A stretch of DNA of 64,000 nt from a virus, in the IMG/VR virus record IMGVR_UViG_3300035698_022838, positions 98,881-162,880 of that record, one strand, 5' to 3'. Made by a program: the position numbers and the translations under genes. Below, piece by piece: positions 33,605 to 42,154 of the stretch. The notes beneath the pieces were generated by a model, which was not told the DNA's origin, made no database searches, and saw only the letters and a program-made list of their open reading frames with translations. Position 1 is the first letter of the stretch, and the number at the start of each line of letters is the position of its first letter.

Positions 33605-35185
33605 TTATTCCTTAGTTTCAGGCTCTTCGGAATCCTTATCCTTTTTACCTTCTTTCTTTTTCTTTTTCTTTTTATCTTCTATGGCTTTTTTATTCGCTCT
33701 GATATCCTCGTCGCTTAAACCTAAAAACGATTCAACTAAGAATGCTAAAGAGAAAAATGGTTTTTCTTCCTCTTCAGTTAATGCATATAAACCATCTATA
33801 GCATCTTTCTTAGCTTGCATGGTTTCTATTTCTTGATTTGCTCTAAACGCATTATCTGATATAAAAGTTAAACCAAGTTGACTTTTAAACATGTGATCTT
33901 TTTGTAATTCCGGAAAATCTTTACACATTTGAAGCCATAATGGCTTTATAATAAGATCTTGAAATCCGATTCTAAGTCTATTTACAAACTTACCAAATCT
34001 AATTTCTTCTTTATCTAAACCTTCTGCACCATCGCTATATTGGCCAATTGAGCCTCCATCAGGTCCTTGGAATCTTGAAGTTGGAACTTTTGATTCTTGT
34101 ACTAATTTATCAAAGAAATATGCAAGGGGTGCAGGATCATTAAGATTTGGTCCTGTACTATTCAATGGTTCTATTGTTGGAGTTCCATTTACACCAGATG
34201 GCATTAGATAATTTTTGAAGAATTGTACCTTAGGTCTACCATCAATACTTAATTCGCCACTATCATCATTAAATCTAATATCTTCTTTATAAATACTCAT
34301 TAATTCTCCAAGAGTTTGCATTGCTTTCTGTGGAGATCTAGATCCAATAGGAACAGTCATTTTCATTCTAAATGATGCGTTCATAACAGACCAAATAACT
34401 CTAGTATATTCAATTATTCGTAAAACATTATATGGTCTAATAAGTCTTTCTACATAACTAGCTCTAGTAACACTGTTACCTTTAGCATACGAAAGATATA
34501 TTACCTGTGAATCGTATAACATTCTTCTTTTTTCAAGATCTTTAGGATATTGATACCAAACATTTAACCAAGTACCGTCTGGCTGTTTCTCGACAGATGG
34601 CATAAGATGTATTGAATCAAGTTCTTTAAATCCAATTATATTTTTACCATCATCATCATAAACTATTTCAAATGCTAGAAAGCCATCTGTTAATAATTGT
34701 CTAAAATATTGCCAACCAGTAATATCATCAGAAAAACCAAGCATATCATAGATTTTCTTATAATTACTATTAAGTCTCTCTATTACTTTTTCTTTTAGAT
34801 TAGTTAAATTAGGAAATGATGGGTATGCAAAGAAATTATTGCTATCATACACAATACTCTCATCACAAATAGTATCTACGATATATTCAACCTCTGGGTT
34901 TAATACAAACTTTCTGAGATAGTCTCTTTTACCTTCATAATCCTTATCGAAATATCCTATATATTGTTTAGTTGAAACGTCCTGCTTACCTAGGGTATAA
35001 AGCATTGTTTCATCCTCTATGGTACCTTTCTTCATGAATTCTGCTTCGGTTTGTCCGATAGCTTGTGAATTCTTAATTACCATATCTCCATATCGCATGC
35101 CAAAACTACTTAAAGATTTTACTGAATCTCTAATCTTTTGGAAAATAGGATTGGTGTTTTCTGTGTTTTCTGTAAATCCTGCCAT
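33605..35185 (-). CDS. 20: Portal protein, copy A (gp20-like)
   Basis: The protein has 526 residues. It aligns with copy B over its full length (DMVIKNSQAIGQTEAEF; YFRQLLTDGFLAFEIVYD; QVIYLSYAKGNSVTRASYVE), at roughly half identity by eye. Its C-terminus ends in a Lys-rich then acidic tail (DKKKKKKKEGKKDKDSEEP). Both copies keep the core motifs, so neither looks decayed. It could form a mixed ring with copy B or a ring used at a different stage. Confidence 0.9.
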   Translation of the reverse strand: MAGFTENTENTNPIFQKIRDSVKSLSSFGMRYGDMVIKNSQAIGQTEAEFMKKGTIEDETMLYTLGKQDVSTKQYIGYFDKDYEGKRDYLRKFVLNPEVEYIVDTICDESIVYDSNNFFAYPSFPNLTNLKEKVIERLNSNYKKIYDMLGFSDDITGWQYFRQLLTDGFLAFEIVYDDDGKNIIGFKELDSIHLMPSVEKQPDGTWLNVWYQYPKDLEKRRMLYDSQVIYLSYAKGNSVTRASYVERLIRPYNVLRIIEYTRVIWSVMNASFRMKMTVPIGSRSPQKAMQTLGELMSIYKEDIRFNDDSGELSIDGRPKVQFFKNYLMPSGVNGTPTIEPLNSTGPNLNDPAPLAYFFDKLVQESKVPTSRFQGPDGGSIGQYSDGAEGLDKEEIRFGKFVNRLRIGFQDLIIKPLWLQMCKDFPELQKDHMFKSQLGLTFISDNAFRANQEIETMQAKKDAIDGLYALTEEEEKPFFSLAFLVESFLGLSDEDIRANKKAIEDKKKKKKKEGKKDKDSEEPETKE

Positions 35186-35190
35186 ATTAG

Positions 35191-35204
35191 TGCTTACGTA
35201 AGCA
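35191..35204. promoter_or_regulatory. Perfect 14-bp palindrome before portal genes
   Basis: TGCTTACGTAAGCA is a perfect palindrome centred 13 bp before the ATG of portal copy A, in the 36-bp gap. No T run follows, so a protein-binding or messenger-structure role is more likely than termination. Confidence 0.4.
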
Positions 35205-35221
35205 TATTTTTCTAGTCGATA

Positions 35222-35827
35222 TTAAGCTTTTAATTTCGATCTGTAGTTAGTATATATCATGTTGAGCGAAATTCCTTGTATAACAGCATCTCCGAGATAT
35301 GGTAATTTACACCAATCCAGATAATCTACAATCTTTATATCTTTGAAATATTCTCTACGAAACCCAGTTATTGCTTTCTTATAACCCGTATCCTTGAATA
35401 AAGTAGATAATCGATCACTATTTAAAATAATTGGTATTTGCTCGCCATTGATTATAGTATCATTAGCTGAAATGATATCAAAAAATTGATTATAAAATTT
35501 TAAAAGAATCTTACCTCTATCATCAGGTGGGATTACATTTAGATCTATTCCTTTAATAATCACATCATTACCTATTTTCTTTCTTGATAAAAATAAAAAC
35601 GTTGGATATCTGTTTATATATTTTACAGTAGGAGATAGTGGTGTTTTTGTAAGATATTCTCCGACGTATATCTTACCAGGTATAAACGAATTAGTAAAAG
35701 TTTCTTTACCCCCCTTTCCATCTATACCGTATTTTTCGTTGTAATATAAATCAGTTTGCTTAGATAGTACCGAAATCGATGGTGCTTTCTCTTTATATTT
35801 TTTTATTTGTTCTATAAATTGTATCAT
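35222..35827 (-). CDS. Conserved-type phage structural-region protein
   Basis: The protein has 201 residues. A middle block (NRYPTFLFLSRKK ... IKGIDLNVIPPDDRGKILL) has the form Y-x-x-x-P, strand, then L-N-x-x-P-P, which I associate with proteins of unknown function near head-completion genes in T4-like phages. Its start overlaps the stop of the gp4-like gene by 4 bp, and the portals follow. A connector or DNA-packaging accessory role is likely but not provable here. Confidence 0.5.
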   Translation of the reverse strand: MIQFIEQIKKYKEKAPSISVLSKQTDLYYNEKYGIDGKGGKETFTNSFIPGKIYVGEYLTKTPLSPTVKYINRYPTFLFLSRKKIGNDVIIKGIDLNVIPPDDRGKILLKFYNQFFDIISANDTIINGEQIPIILNSDRLSTLFKDTGYKKAITGFRREYFKDIKIVDYLDWCKLPYLGDAVIQGISLNMIYTNYRSKLKA

Positions 35828-36306
35828 TTACTAAAAAGAAAATTTTCATTAACTACTCCAAATTTATAACCTCTACCTTCTGCCCATTGCTTTGCAGCTT
35901 TAAATTTAGATTGATTTGTAATCCAAACTTGCATTTTATGGTTATAGGACTTTAACTTTTTCATAGTTACGTTCCCTTCAAGTTTTGGTTTGGTGTGCTG
36001 TTTTTCTGGTTTTACCTCTATTAACCAATCCTGTTCTGTATTGTCATCCTTTAATACCCTTATGTAATTATCAACATTATAAACGTGATCTTTTTTATCT
36101 AATGGATTATAATATGGGATTGGTACTGGTTCTGAACTCCACTTCAATATTCTTTCATTACTATCACAGTACTTAGCAAATCTAAATTCCCAGGATGATC
36201 TACATATTATATTATTAATATCACCAACATACTTATCCGGATTATTAGGAACATAAAATCCTGTTTTATATGGACCGTTAGGTTTTATTTTTTTTATATC
36301 AGTCAT
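35824..36306 (-). CDS. 4: Head completion protein (gp4-like)
   Basis: The protein has 160 residues from the ATG at 36306; a GTG one codon upstream is possible. T4 gp4 has 150. Shared features are CRSSWEFRFAKYCDSNERIL followed by W-S-S-E-P and IPYYNP, the strand plus WLIEVKPEKQHTKPK, and a final KAAKQWAEGRGYKFGVVNE. These give E-x-K and acidic residues of a nuclease-like fold. In T4, gp4 completes the packaged head before tail joining. Confidence 0.85.
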   Translation of the reverse strand: MTDIKKIKPNGPYKTGFYVPNNPDKYVGDINNIICRSSWEFRFAKYCDSNERILKWSSEPVPIPYYNPLDKKDHVYNVDNYIRVLKDDNTEQDWLIEVKPEKQHTKPKLEGNVTMKKLKSYNHKMQVWITNQSKFKAAKQWAEGRGYKFGVVNENFLFSK

Positions 36307-36315
36307 CACAACAAT

Positions 36316-36675
36316 TTAAGCGTTGTAACTATTATCTTTTCCTGTGATATAGGAAAATGGAATTGTTTTTGGTGCTTTAGGTGGATGTATTTTTTTCCAT
36401 CCCTTTGCAAAGCCATTTTTTGCAATTTGTGTATAGTATGCAAATGGGTTATTAGATTTCTCTGGGTTAAATCGATTCCAGTATTTACATAAATCTTCCA
36501 TAGCAAAAGCCATACAATCTTTTTTATCTTCTGGATCTCTATATGCCATCTTCTTAGAAATTCCTGCTATCATCAATTCAAACATATCAATAGTTGGTCT
36601 AGTTAATTTACCTTTTTCCTTTGATTCTATAATGGCAGCTAGAAGATCAGCATTTTTTACATATACTTTAGCCAT
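36316..36675 (-). CDS. 55: Late transcription sigma factor (gp55-like)
   Basis: The protein has 119 residues, shorter than T4 gp55 (185). YVKNADLLAAIIESKEK, IDMFELMIAGISKKMAYRD and the region 2-like segment with NNPFAYYTQIAKNGFAKGWKK parallel gp55 NNKELLQAIIDWK and NPHAYITQACFNAFVQRI. gp55 directs host RNA polymerase to late promoters of the TATAAATA type. The C-terminal clamp-binding tail of T4 gp55 is not evident; the last residues are Pro/Lys-rich then FSYITGKDNSYNA. Recurrent GATATATA sites in the window fit its activity. Confidence 0.8.
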   Translation of the reverse strand: MAKVYVKNADLLAAIIESKEKGKLTRPTIDMFELMIAGISKKMAYRDPEDKKDCMAFAMEDLCKYWNRFNPEKSNNPFAYYTQIAKNGFAKGWKKIHPPKAPKTIPFSYITGKDNSYNA

Positions 36676-36730
36676 AATTTATTAATTTTTGTTCTATACT
36701 TTTATCCTTAACCTCGAGGTTAGTTTCGGG

Positions 36731-36916
36731 CTACTTATCCTCTTCTTGTTCAGATCCGTCTTCAGCAGAAATGAGCGCACTACCCTTGGATTTCTTCTTT
36801 CCATCAGGAGCTACACTCATTCTACCCTCAAAATCATCAATAAATGGCTCTGGGTTTTTGTTTTGGTCTTTGCTCGATGGAGCGATAGACCAAACTTTAC
36901 TAATTATTTTTTTTAG
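36731..36916 (-). CDS. Possible -1 frameshift extension of the 933-residue protein
   Basis: In the -1 frame relative to 36913-39714, coding sequence continues for 61 codons beyond the zero-frame stop, from LKKIISKVWSIAPSSKDQ to a Glu/Asp-rich end at a TAG. The frame has no ATG, GTG or TTG before residue 33. The zero frame ends A-AAA-AAC then TAA, the classic slippery heptamer. An internal ATG with GAGGG ahead could give a 29-residue peptide instead. A homopolymer sequencing error is the main alternative. Confidence 0.45.
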   Translation of the reverse strand, partial: LKKIISKVWSIAPSSKDQNKNPEPFIDDFEGRMSVAPDGKKKSKGSALISAEDGSEQEEDK

Positions 36917-39714
36917 TTTTTTTTTGACTCAATGCTTTCAGTAACTGCGTCTTCACCTTCTTTAATACCATAGCCCATTTCTTTATTAACTTTTATGTTA
37001 ACATCGCCATCTGCACCTTTACTAGGAGCTTCTGCTAATTTCTGGTCTATTTTCATAACGTCAGGATTTTTAGCTTTACCTTTTACAGTTTTAGCATCAT
37101 ATTTAATTTCCTTACTTCCACCTGGGGCTTTAGCTAATTTCTGGTCAGTTTTTTCAAGATCAGATTCGCTAGTATTGTAACCCATTTCGTTATCAACTTT
37201 ATGAGTTAATGCTTTACCTTTCTCATCACCCGGTGCTGAAGCAAGCTCCTGATCAATCTTTATGATGTCAGGGTTATTAGATTTACCTTTTACAGTTTTG
37301 TTAGGATATTTGATTTCCTTACTTCCACCTGGGGCTTTAGCTAATTTCTGGTCAGTTTTTTCAAGATCCGATTCAGACATATCAGTTTTACCTTCCTCTG
37401 GTGCTACTGCTAAATTATCAGCTTTTTCTGCATTCTCTGCATTCTCTGCTTCTTCACTAACATTATAACCGATTTTACCACCAATGTCAGTTTTAACTTT
37501 TACTTCGAATTTAATATCTTTATTCTTGTCATCTGGAGTATCTTCAAGGTTTGCATCTTTAAGGTTTACTACATCTTTCTTACCATTCTTATCTTGTTCT
37601 TTAGTCTTAGGTGCAGCAGTTGTGCTTTTCTTTAAAGTAGCTGCTGGTTTTGGATCTGACGAAGTTGATTTCTTTTTAGCAGGAGCTTTTGCTAATTGCT
37701 GTTCTCCTTCTTTAACTACTTCTTCACCATCTTCTTCAGCATCTTCTTCAGCAGGCATTTCAACATTTACTTCTTCATCAGAAGGTGTTTCTGTTGGATC
37801 TTCAGCTAAAGCATCTTCAATATCAATAATATCTTCTGTTCTAAAATCACCAGTTCTTCCGTTATCCATCAATACTGTATAGTTACCAGTTGTACTATCA
37901 ACTGAAATTACTTTACCTGTATTTCCTGATTCCTTTACTTTAACATAAGCACCAATAGTAAATTTATCATCTTCGTTTATATCGATTTTTTCAACTTGAC
38001 CACTATCGATTTTTTCAATTTCTTCATTGATTGCTTTCCATTTATTTCTAAGAGTTCTTAATTCAGTCTCTAATAAACTTTGTGTTCTTTCAATTTCTTT
38101 TGAATTTGAATATAATGGATTGGTTTCGGTAAGTGTTTTAAGCTTGTTTATTTCACCTTCAACGATTGCAATATTTTCCATGATCTGTGATCTATCATTA
38201 AGCATAATAGACTTAATTTTAGATTCACCTTCTAAGAATTGCGTTAAACCTTCAGAAATATCATACTTAAGGAAGTCCTTAACCATATTTGTTGCTTGTG
38301 TCCCGTTTACATCGAATATTGAATTTTCATTCATAGATTCGTTGATCCTGTTCAAGTAAATTTTACCTGCCCATTTAATAAGGTTTATAGATGCACCTTC
38401 ATATAAGTTAGATATAAGTCTTTTTGCAAAGTCTAATTCAACAACTTTGTCATAATTCTCATATAATCTAATTACGTCAGCAACTGCTTGTGATTCATTT
38501 ACACCAAAGCTTCCTGAAATTTCTAATGCAATTTGACTTGCCAATTTGTTTCTATCTGCGGTTTGCAACTGTAAGTCTTTACTATAAAGATTTACTGTTT
38601 CATTTTCTTCTATAATTCTAAATGACTTCGATCCAACATAAATACTTAGCCCTTGCTCGTTAACTTTAACTGCTGGAGAATAGAATGAAACCAATAAAGC
38701 TCTAAATTCTTCTGGTAACTCATCATATTCATTTTTCTTCAATCTTTTAATTGTTTCTTCGCTACCCTCAAAGATATTGTTTCCTATAGTGAACACAGTT
38801 TTACCACCGCCAACTAATACTGGTGAGAATATTCTTTTCACCTGTGAATTACCAACATTAACTGGAATATTTAGTTTATCACTGTCGTTTTCCATCAATG
38901 CTAATGTATTAACAAGATTTCTAACTACAGGATTGAATGACCAACGTGTAATTTCTTTATTAAGTAAGGAAACTGATTTGTTCTCTGCAACCAACCATTT
39001 ATTCAGAGATTCTGTTACCGGAGAATAAAAATCTGCTCCTGCATTTTGCTCAATAGCATAGATCGCTTTTGAAACTTCAATTTCAGGTTTTAAAGTATTA
39101 ATCTTTTCTGAAATTTCTTTATGTGTAGCTTTGATTCCATCATCCCAAGTAAAATTAGAAAATTCGGTAACAAATGCTTCTGCAACTAAATACTCTGGTA
39201 AATTAGTAGTCTTGATTAAATGTACGTATTTTTCACAAAGTACTTTAATATTAGGATGCTCGTAAATACCCTTACTTTGTAAGCTTACTATAGCCTCATA
39301 TACACCAAGATCATTCACACCTTGTGATGTAACAAATGCTTTTGCAGCACCATCATCAACATTGGCTAAACTTTCCGATATATTTTCGGTTTCTTTTTTA
39401 GGCTCATCTTTTTGACCTTCGATATAAGATCCTGACGTCTTTTGAGCACGTGAGTCAATACCTCCCCAAGATTCCATAAGTCTTTGTGCAGCAGCTTTAG
39501 ATCTATCTAGCTCCTCATTTCTTATTGTTTCTAACGGGTTCGTTTCTTTAGGTGTTGGTTCCATATTCTCTATATTTTTTACAGACTCGAGTAATTCTGT
39601 TTCGTTAATTGGTTTACCACTCTTGATCTCTTGTATGTGAGATTCACAGATAGTTTTTACATCTGGTGATTTGGTAGTGTCCCTTAATATTTCTAATTGG
39701 TTGAGCAAATTCAT
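36913..39714 (-). CDS. Long acidic virion/core-type protein with repeats
   Basis: The protein has 933 residues and no recognised family. Residues 1-580 are helical, with several [I/V]-N-E sites (RINESMNE, FGVNESQ). Residues about 590-640 look like a KOW/SH3 barrel (FTIGAYVKVKESGNTGKVIS). Residues 640-933 are low-complexity Lys/Glu/Ala/Pro with repeated D-Q-x-L-A-x-A-P motifs and a 69-residue tandem duplication. A GATATATA site lies 24 bp upstream. It may be a prohead core or tail-associated protein. See the adjacent entry for a possible frameshifted C-terminus. Confidence 0.65.
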   Translation of the reverse strand: MNLLNQLEILRDTTKSPDVKTICESHIQEIKSGKPINETELLESVKNIENMEPTPKETNPLETIRNEELDRSKAAAQRLMESWGGIDSRAQKTSGSYIEGQKDEPKKETENISESLANVDDGAAKAFVTSQGVNDLGVYEAIVSLQSKGIYEHPNIKVLCEKYVHLIKTTNLPEYLVAEAFVTEFSNFTWDDGIKATHKEISEKINTLKPEIEVSKAIYAIEQNAGADFYSPVTESLNKWLVAENKSVSLLNKEITRWSFNPVVRNLVNTLALMENDSDKLNIPVNVGNSQVKRIFSPVLVGGGKTVFTIGNNIFEGSEETIKRLKKNEYDELPEEFRALLVSFYSPAVKVNEQGLSIYVGSKSFRIIEENETVNLYSKDLQLQTADRNKLASQIALEISGSFGVNESQAVADVIRLYENYDKVVELDFAKRLISNLYEGASINLIKWAGKIYLNRINESMNENSIFDVNGTQATNMVKDFLKYDISEGLTQFLEGESKIKSIMLNDRSQIMENIAIVEGEINKLKTLTETNPLYSNSKEIERTQSLLETELRTLRNKWKAINEEIEKIDSGQVEKIDINEDDKFTIGAYVKVKESGNTGKVISVDSTTGNYTVLMDNGRTGDFRTEDIIDIEDALAEDPTETPSDEEVNVEMPAEEDAEEDGEEVVKEGEQQLAKAPAKKKSTSSDPKPAATLKKSTTAAPKTKEQDKNGKKDVVNLKDANLEDTPDDKNKDIKFEVKVKTDIGGKIGYNVSEEAENAENAEKADNLAVAPEEGKTDMSESDLEKTDQKLAKAPGGSKEIKYPNKTVKGKSNNPDIIKIDQELASAPGDEKGKALTHKVDNEMGYNTSESDLEKTDQKLAKAPGGSKEIKYDAKTVKGKAKNPDVMKIDQKLAEAPSKGADGDVNIKVNKEMGYGIKEGEDAVTESIESKKN
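37070..37380 (-). repeat. 207-bp tandem duplication in low-complexity tail
   Basis: Two near-identical DNA blocks are offset by 207 bp (for example 37081-37167 against 37288-37374). They encode SESDLEKTDQKLAKAPGGSK followed by EIKY and KTVKGK. The high DNA identity points to a recent duplication or ongoing homogenisation. Confidence 0.85.
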
Positions 39715-39738
39715 TTTTTACTTAGTTTTTTTACTTAT

Positions 39739-39746
39739 TATATATC
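39739..39746 (-). promoter_or_regulatory. Candidate late promoter GATATATA
   Basis: The octamer ends 24 bp before the ATG at 39714 in the 93-bp gap 39715-39807. Confidence 0.55.
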
Positions 39747-39807
39747 TCCACAGAAAGGGAAACTTTTCTATTATATATTCATTTCTTATCTTAAAACTTC
39801 AAGTTTA

Positions 39808-40353
39808 TTATCTCGCAACAAGAATTTCTAATTTTACATCAATATCTGAGTGAGGATTTGTAAAGACTATACCTCCATCTGTATACGGTAATGTATCCTC
39901 TGATAAGTTCCATCCGGTTTTTTCTGAATCAGTAGAACCAACCTTACTACCACTTAAAACCATTAAATCTCCAATGTTATAAGTAAATCCTTGATATGTC
40001 CAATAGATATATTTCTTGGTTTGTGCAATACCATTACTAGGTGTTGGTGTTCCAGGGATTATTGGAACTTGCGAACCATAAATTAAAGAATTAACTGGTT
40101 CTGGATATTTTACCTTAACAGCAATCCATTTAACATATCCATTCTCATCACCTAAGTCAGTTTGACTTATTTTTATATTTTTTTCTGCTTTTAATGTGAC
40201 TCTGAGTCTAGAATAAGCTACTACCTCATCTAACATATCTCTGAAATCAAAGAATGTTATTTTATTATTATCTTCTTCTAATACGAATTTATCTCGAAAG
40301 AAGATGAAACCGTCTTGGTTTCCTGCTGCACATGTTATAGGTCTTGTTGCCAT
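39808..40353 (-). CDS. Virion-type protein, paralogue of next gene
   Basis: The protein has 181 residues and is beta-rich. Its C-terminal 100 residues match 40353-41024 in pattern: YWTYQGFTYNIGDLMVLSG, then W-N-L, G-G-I-V-F-T-N-P, and an end in V-K-L-E-I-L-V-A. The compact, Gly/Thr-rich composition suits a head or tail surface protein. The start codon lies at the stop of its paralogue. Function is unknown. Confidence 0.6.
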   Translation of the reverse strand: MATRPITCAAGNQDGFIFFRDKFVLEEDNNKITFFDFRDMLDEVVAYSRLRVTLKAEKNIKISQTDLGDENGYVKWIAVKVKYPEPVNSLIYGSQVPIIPGTPTPSNGIAQTKKYIYWTYQGFTYNIGDLMVLSGSKVGSTDSEKTGWNLSEDTLPYTDGGIVFTNPHSDIDVKLEILVAR

Positions 40354-41024
40354 TAGCTTGCTGTAAGTATTGTTAATTTTACTGGATATTCAGTTGGGTT
40401 TGAAAATACAAATCCACCGGTTGCTGCACCCGTATAACCTACTTGTTCTGAAACATCGGGGTGTACTTCCCATCCTTTCCAAGTATATCCATTTTTTACT
40501 TGACCGGTTAAAACCATGAATTTGCCCATTACATATCTTTCTATTCCCTTGTAATGCCAATATAATATTTCTTGATCCTCCGTTGCTTCTGCATTATATT
40601 CGGCAGTTGCCATCAATAACCCAACCTCACCTAAAGTAGTATCAAAATCCCCGGGATCTAAATTAATAGAACTTTCTGTTCCAATTACAAATGTTTGTTT
40701 TTGGTAACCGGAAAAATCTTGTACAGGATAGAAAAAATCAACAAGATCAAGCTTTTCCATAGTATCTGCTTGTTTTATAACATTCAAAGAACTATTAAAG
40801 ATCCTTGCTTCATGTGGATCATTGTAATTACAAAAGGTCAAATTTACTCTTTTTAAAGAGCCTGCGGTACTAGCTATTAATGTATATTCAGTCTCAAATG
40901 GACCACTATGTCCTGAACTAAGTCCAGAAACACCATCACCTTCGCCAAAATGAGGAAATGCTCCAGTGCCCGCCGATGCATCACCACCATAAATATTTAG
41001 ATTATCACCTGTTATATCGCTCAT
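40353..41024 (-). CDS. Virion-type protein, paralogue of previous gene
   Basis: The protein has 223 residues. The N-terminal 40 residues are Gly/Ser/Asp-rich (GDASAGTGAFPHFGEGDG). The C-terminal half shares with the 181-residue neighbour YWHYKGIERYVMGKFMVLTG, G-G-F-V-F-S-N-P and V-K-L-T-I-L-T-A. It is coupled by overlap to the genes on both sides. It is likely a virion decoration or fibre-associated protein by composition only. Confidence 0.6.
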   Translation of the reverse strand: MSDITGDNLNIYGGDASAGTGAFPHFGEGDGVSGLSSGHSGPFETEYTLIASTAGSLKRVNLTFCNYNDPHEARIFNSSLNVIKQADTMEKLDLVDFFYPVQDFSGYQKQTFVIGTESSINLDPGDFDTTLGEVGLLMATAEYNAEATEDQEILYWHYKGIERYVMGKFMVLTGQVKNGYTWKGWEVHPDVSEQVGYTGAATGGFVFSNPTEYPVKLTILTAS

Positions 41025-41791
41025 TATTCTATTTTTGTTGGATCCTGTGATGATTTAGGAATTATCCCAGGTCTGTCTCTATTTACGTCCTTATTACTAT
41101 TTGTATTTACAATAGCAGGTATAGGGACATTCTCTACATCTGGCAGAGGGGTTTCAGTTTGGGTTATCATTTCGACACTTTCATCAAATTTATGAATTAA
41201 TGGCTCACTAATGTCTACTACATCTTTTTCTTGGTCTACTAATAACGGCTCGCTAATATCAACTGGTGCTTCAACAACTTCTACCAGTTTCTCATCTTCA
41301 TCAGTATCCTCAGCGTCTATGCTATCGAGTAAATCTCTCTGAACTTCTGAATCAGGTCTTATATAATCAACTAATGCTTTTATGAATCCTAATGCAACCA
41401 ATGGTAATATAGCACCACTAACATAGGAAAGTATACGCTTCTGATATATTAAATCTTCTTCGAATAATCCAAATAACTCAACCCATCCGCTAAAATCAGC
41501 TAGATTAACGTATGCATAATATGTATTTCCCATAGCCTGCATGCCCGTAAGTACAAAAAATAAGGCCCACACTAGAGTTTTATTCATCTTATCCATAGCA
41601 ACAATAGCTGCTAATGATGCTGCTGCTCCAATCTCGAATGCAACAGCTAATGTTATCGCAAGCCATTTAGGATTTGATAATTCGAAGAATGATACTACAT
41701 GAATAGTAGATATAATTGAAACCATTAAATATAATGAAACAAAGATCCCTATTATAAACTTATTTACTATTTCTGCTTTTTTATTTCTCAT
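41024..41791 (-). CDS. Integral membrane protein with acidic tail
   Basis: The protein has 255 residues. Four hydrophobic segments are visible: FIIGIFVSLYLMVSIISTI near 12-30, the KWLAITLAVAFEIGAAASLA region near 42-62, VWALFFVLTGMQAMG near 73-88, and the YVSGAILPLVALGF region near 122-136. The last 110 residues are soluble, acidic and Pro/Val-rich. It overlaps the membrane-anchored coiled-coil gene upstream by 11 bp. The pair probably acts together at the host inner membrane, for example in lysis control or exclusion. No family is recognised. Confidence 0.65.
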   Translation of the reverse strand: MRNKKAEIVNKFIIGIFVSLYLMVSIISTIHVVSFFELSNPKWLAITLAVAFEIGAAASLAAIVAMDKMNKTLVWALFFVLTGMQAMGNTYYAYVNLADFSGWVELFGLFEEDLIYQKRILSYVSGAILPLVALGFIKALVDYIRPDSEVQRDLLDSIDAEDTDEDEKLVEVVEAPVDISEPLLVDQEKDVVDISEPLIHKFDESVEMITQTETPLPDVENVPIPAIVNTNSNKDVNRDRPGIIPKSSQDPTKIE

Positions 41792-42101
41792 TTTCCTTTA
41801 TCTTTTCCTTAATTTCAGATAATGATATTCTCTTGTGATCGAAGTCATCTTCATATATTAAAAACTCGAACATAACAACTGTCATCTCCTTTCTCATTTC
41901 TTCTTTGTTTAGAGTATGGGTACTAATATATGTATTTAACGAATCGATTTTTTCATTAGCTTTTACTAATTCAGTCTTGATAGCTTTGTCCTCTTTGTTA
42001 ATTTTATCCATATCTCGATTAGCTCCGCACTGACGGAAAAATATTAATATGAGAAATGCCAAAACTACAAAGTGAAAATTTTCTTTTATCTTTTGAACCA
42101 T
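41781..42101 (-). CDS. Membrane-anchored coiled-coil protein
   Basis: The protein has 106 residues. One N-terminal membrane segment (FHFVVLAFLILIFF near 9-22) is followed by RQCGANRDMD and a coiled-coil domain to about residue 70. This architecture resembles inner-membrane spanins, but no partner outer-membrane lipoprotein is seen. It has a GATATATA site 23 bp upstream and follows a terminator, so it starts a unit with the multi-pass membrane protein. Confidence 0.6.
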   Translation of the reverse strand: MVQKIKENFHFVVLAFLILIFFRQCGANRDMDKINKEDKAIKTELVKANEKIDSLNTYISTHTLNKEEMRKEMTVVMFEFLIYEDDFDHKRISLSEIKEKIKENEK

Positions 42102-42124
42102 AATTTTAATGTTTAATGTTTAAC

Positions 42125-42132
42125 TATATATC
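42125..42132 (-). promoter_or_regulatory. Candidate late promoter GATATATA
   Basis: The octamer ends 23 bp before the ATG at 42101, directly after the 42155-42188 terminator in the transcribed direction. Confidence 0.6.
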
Positions 42133-42154
42133 CACTTTAAAAAAGTTTACCTAC

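Noticed and set aside
36689-36916. Plus-strand ORF of 75 codons
   Set aside because: It occupies the same bases as the possible -1 frame extension and is hydrophobic and irregular, with no supporting context.
37484-37882. Plus-strand ORF of 132 codons
   Set aside because: It lies opposite the low-complexity acidic tail of the 36913-39714 gene; Ser/Leu/Phe-rich shadow.
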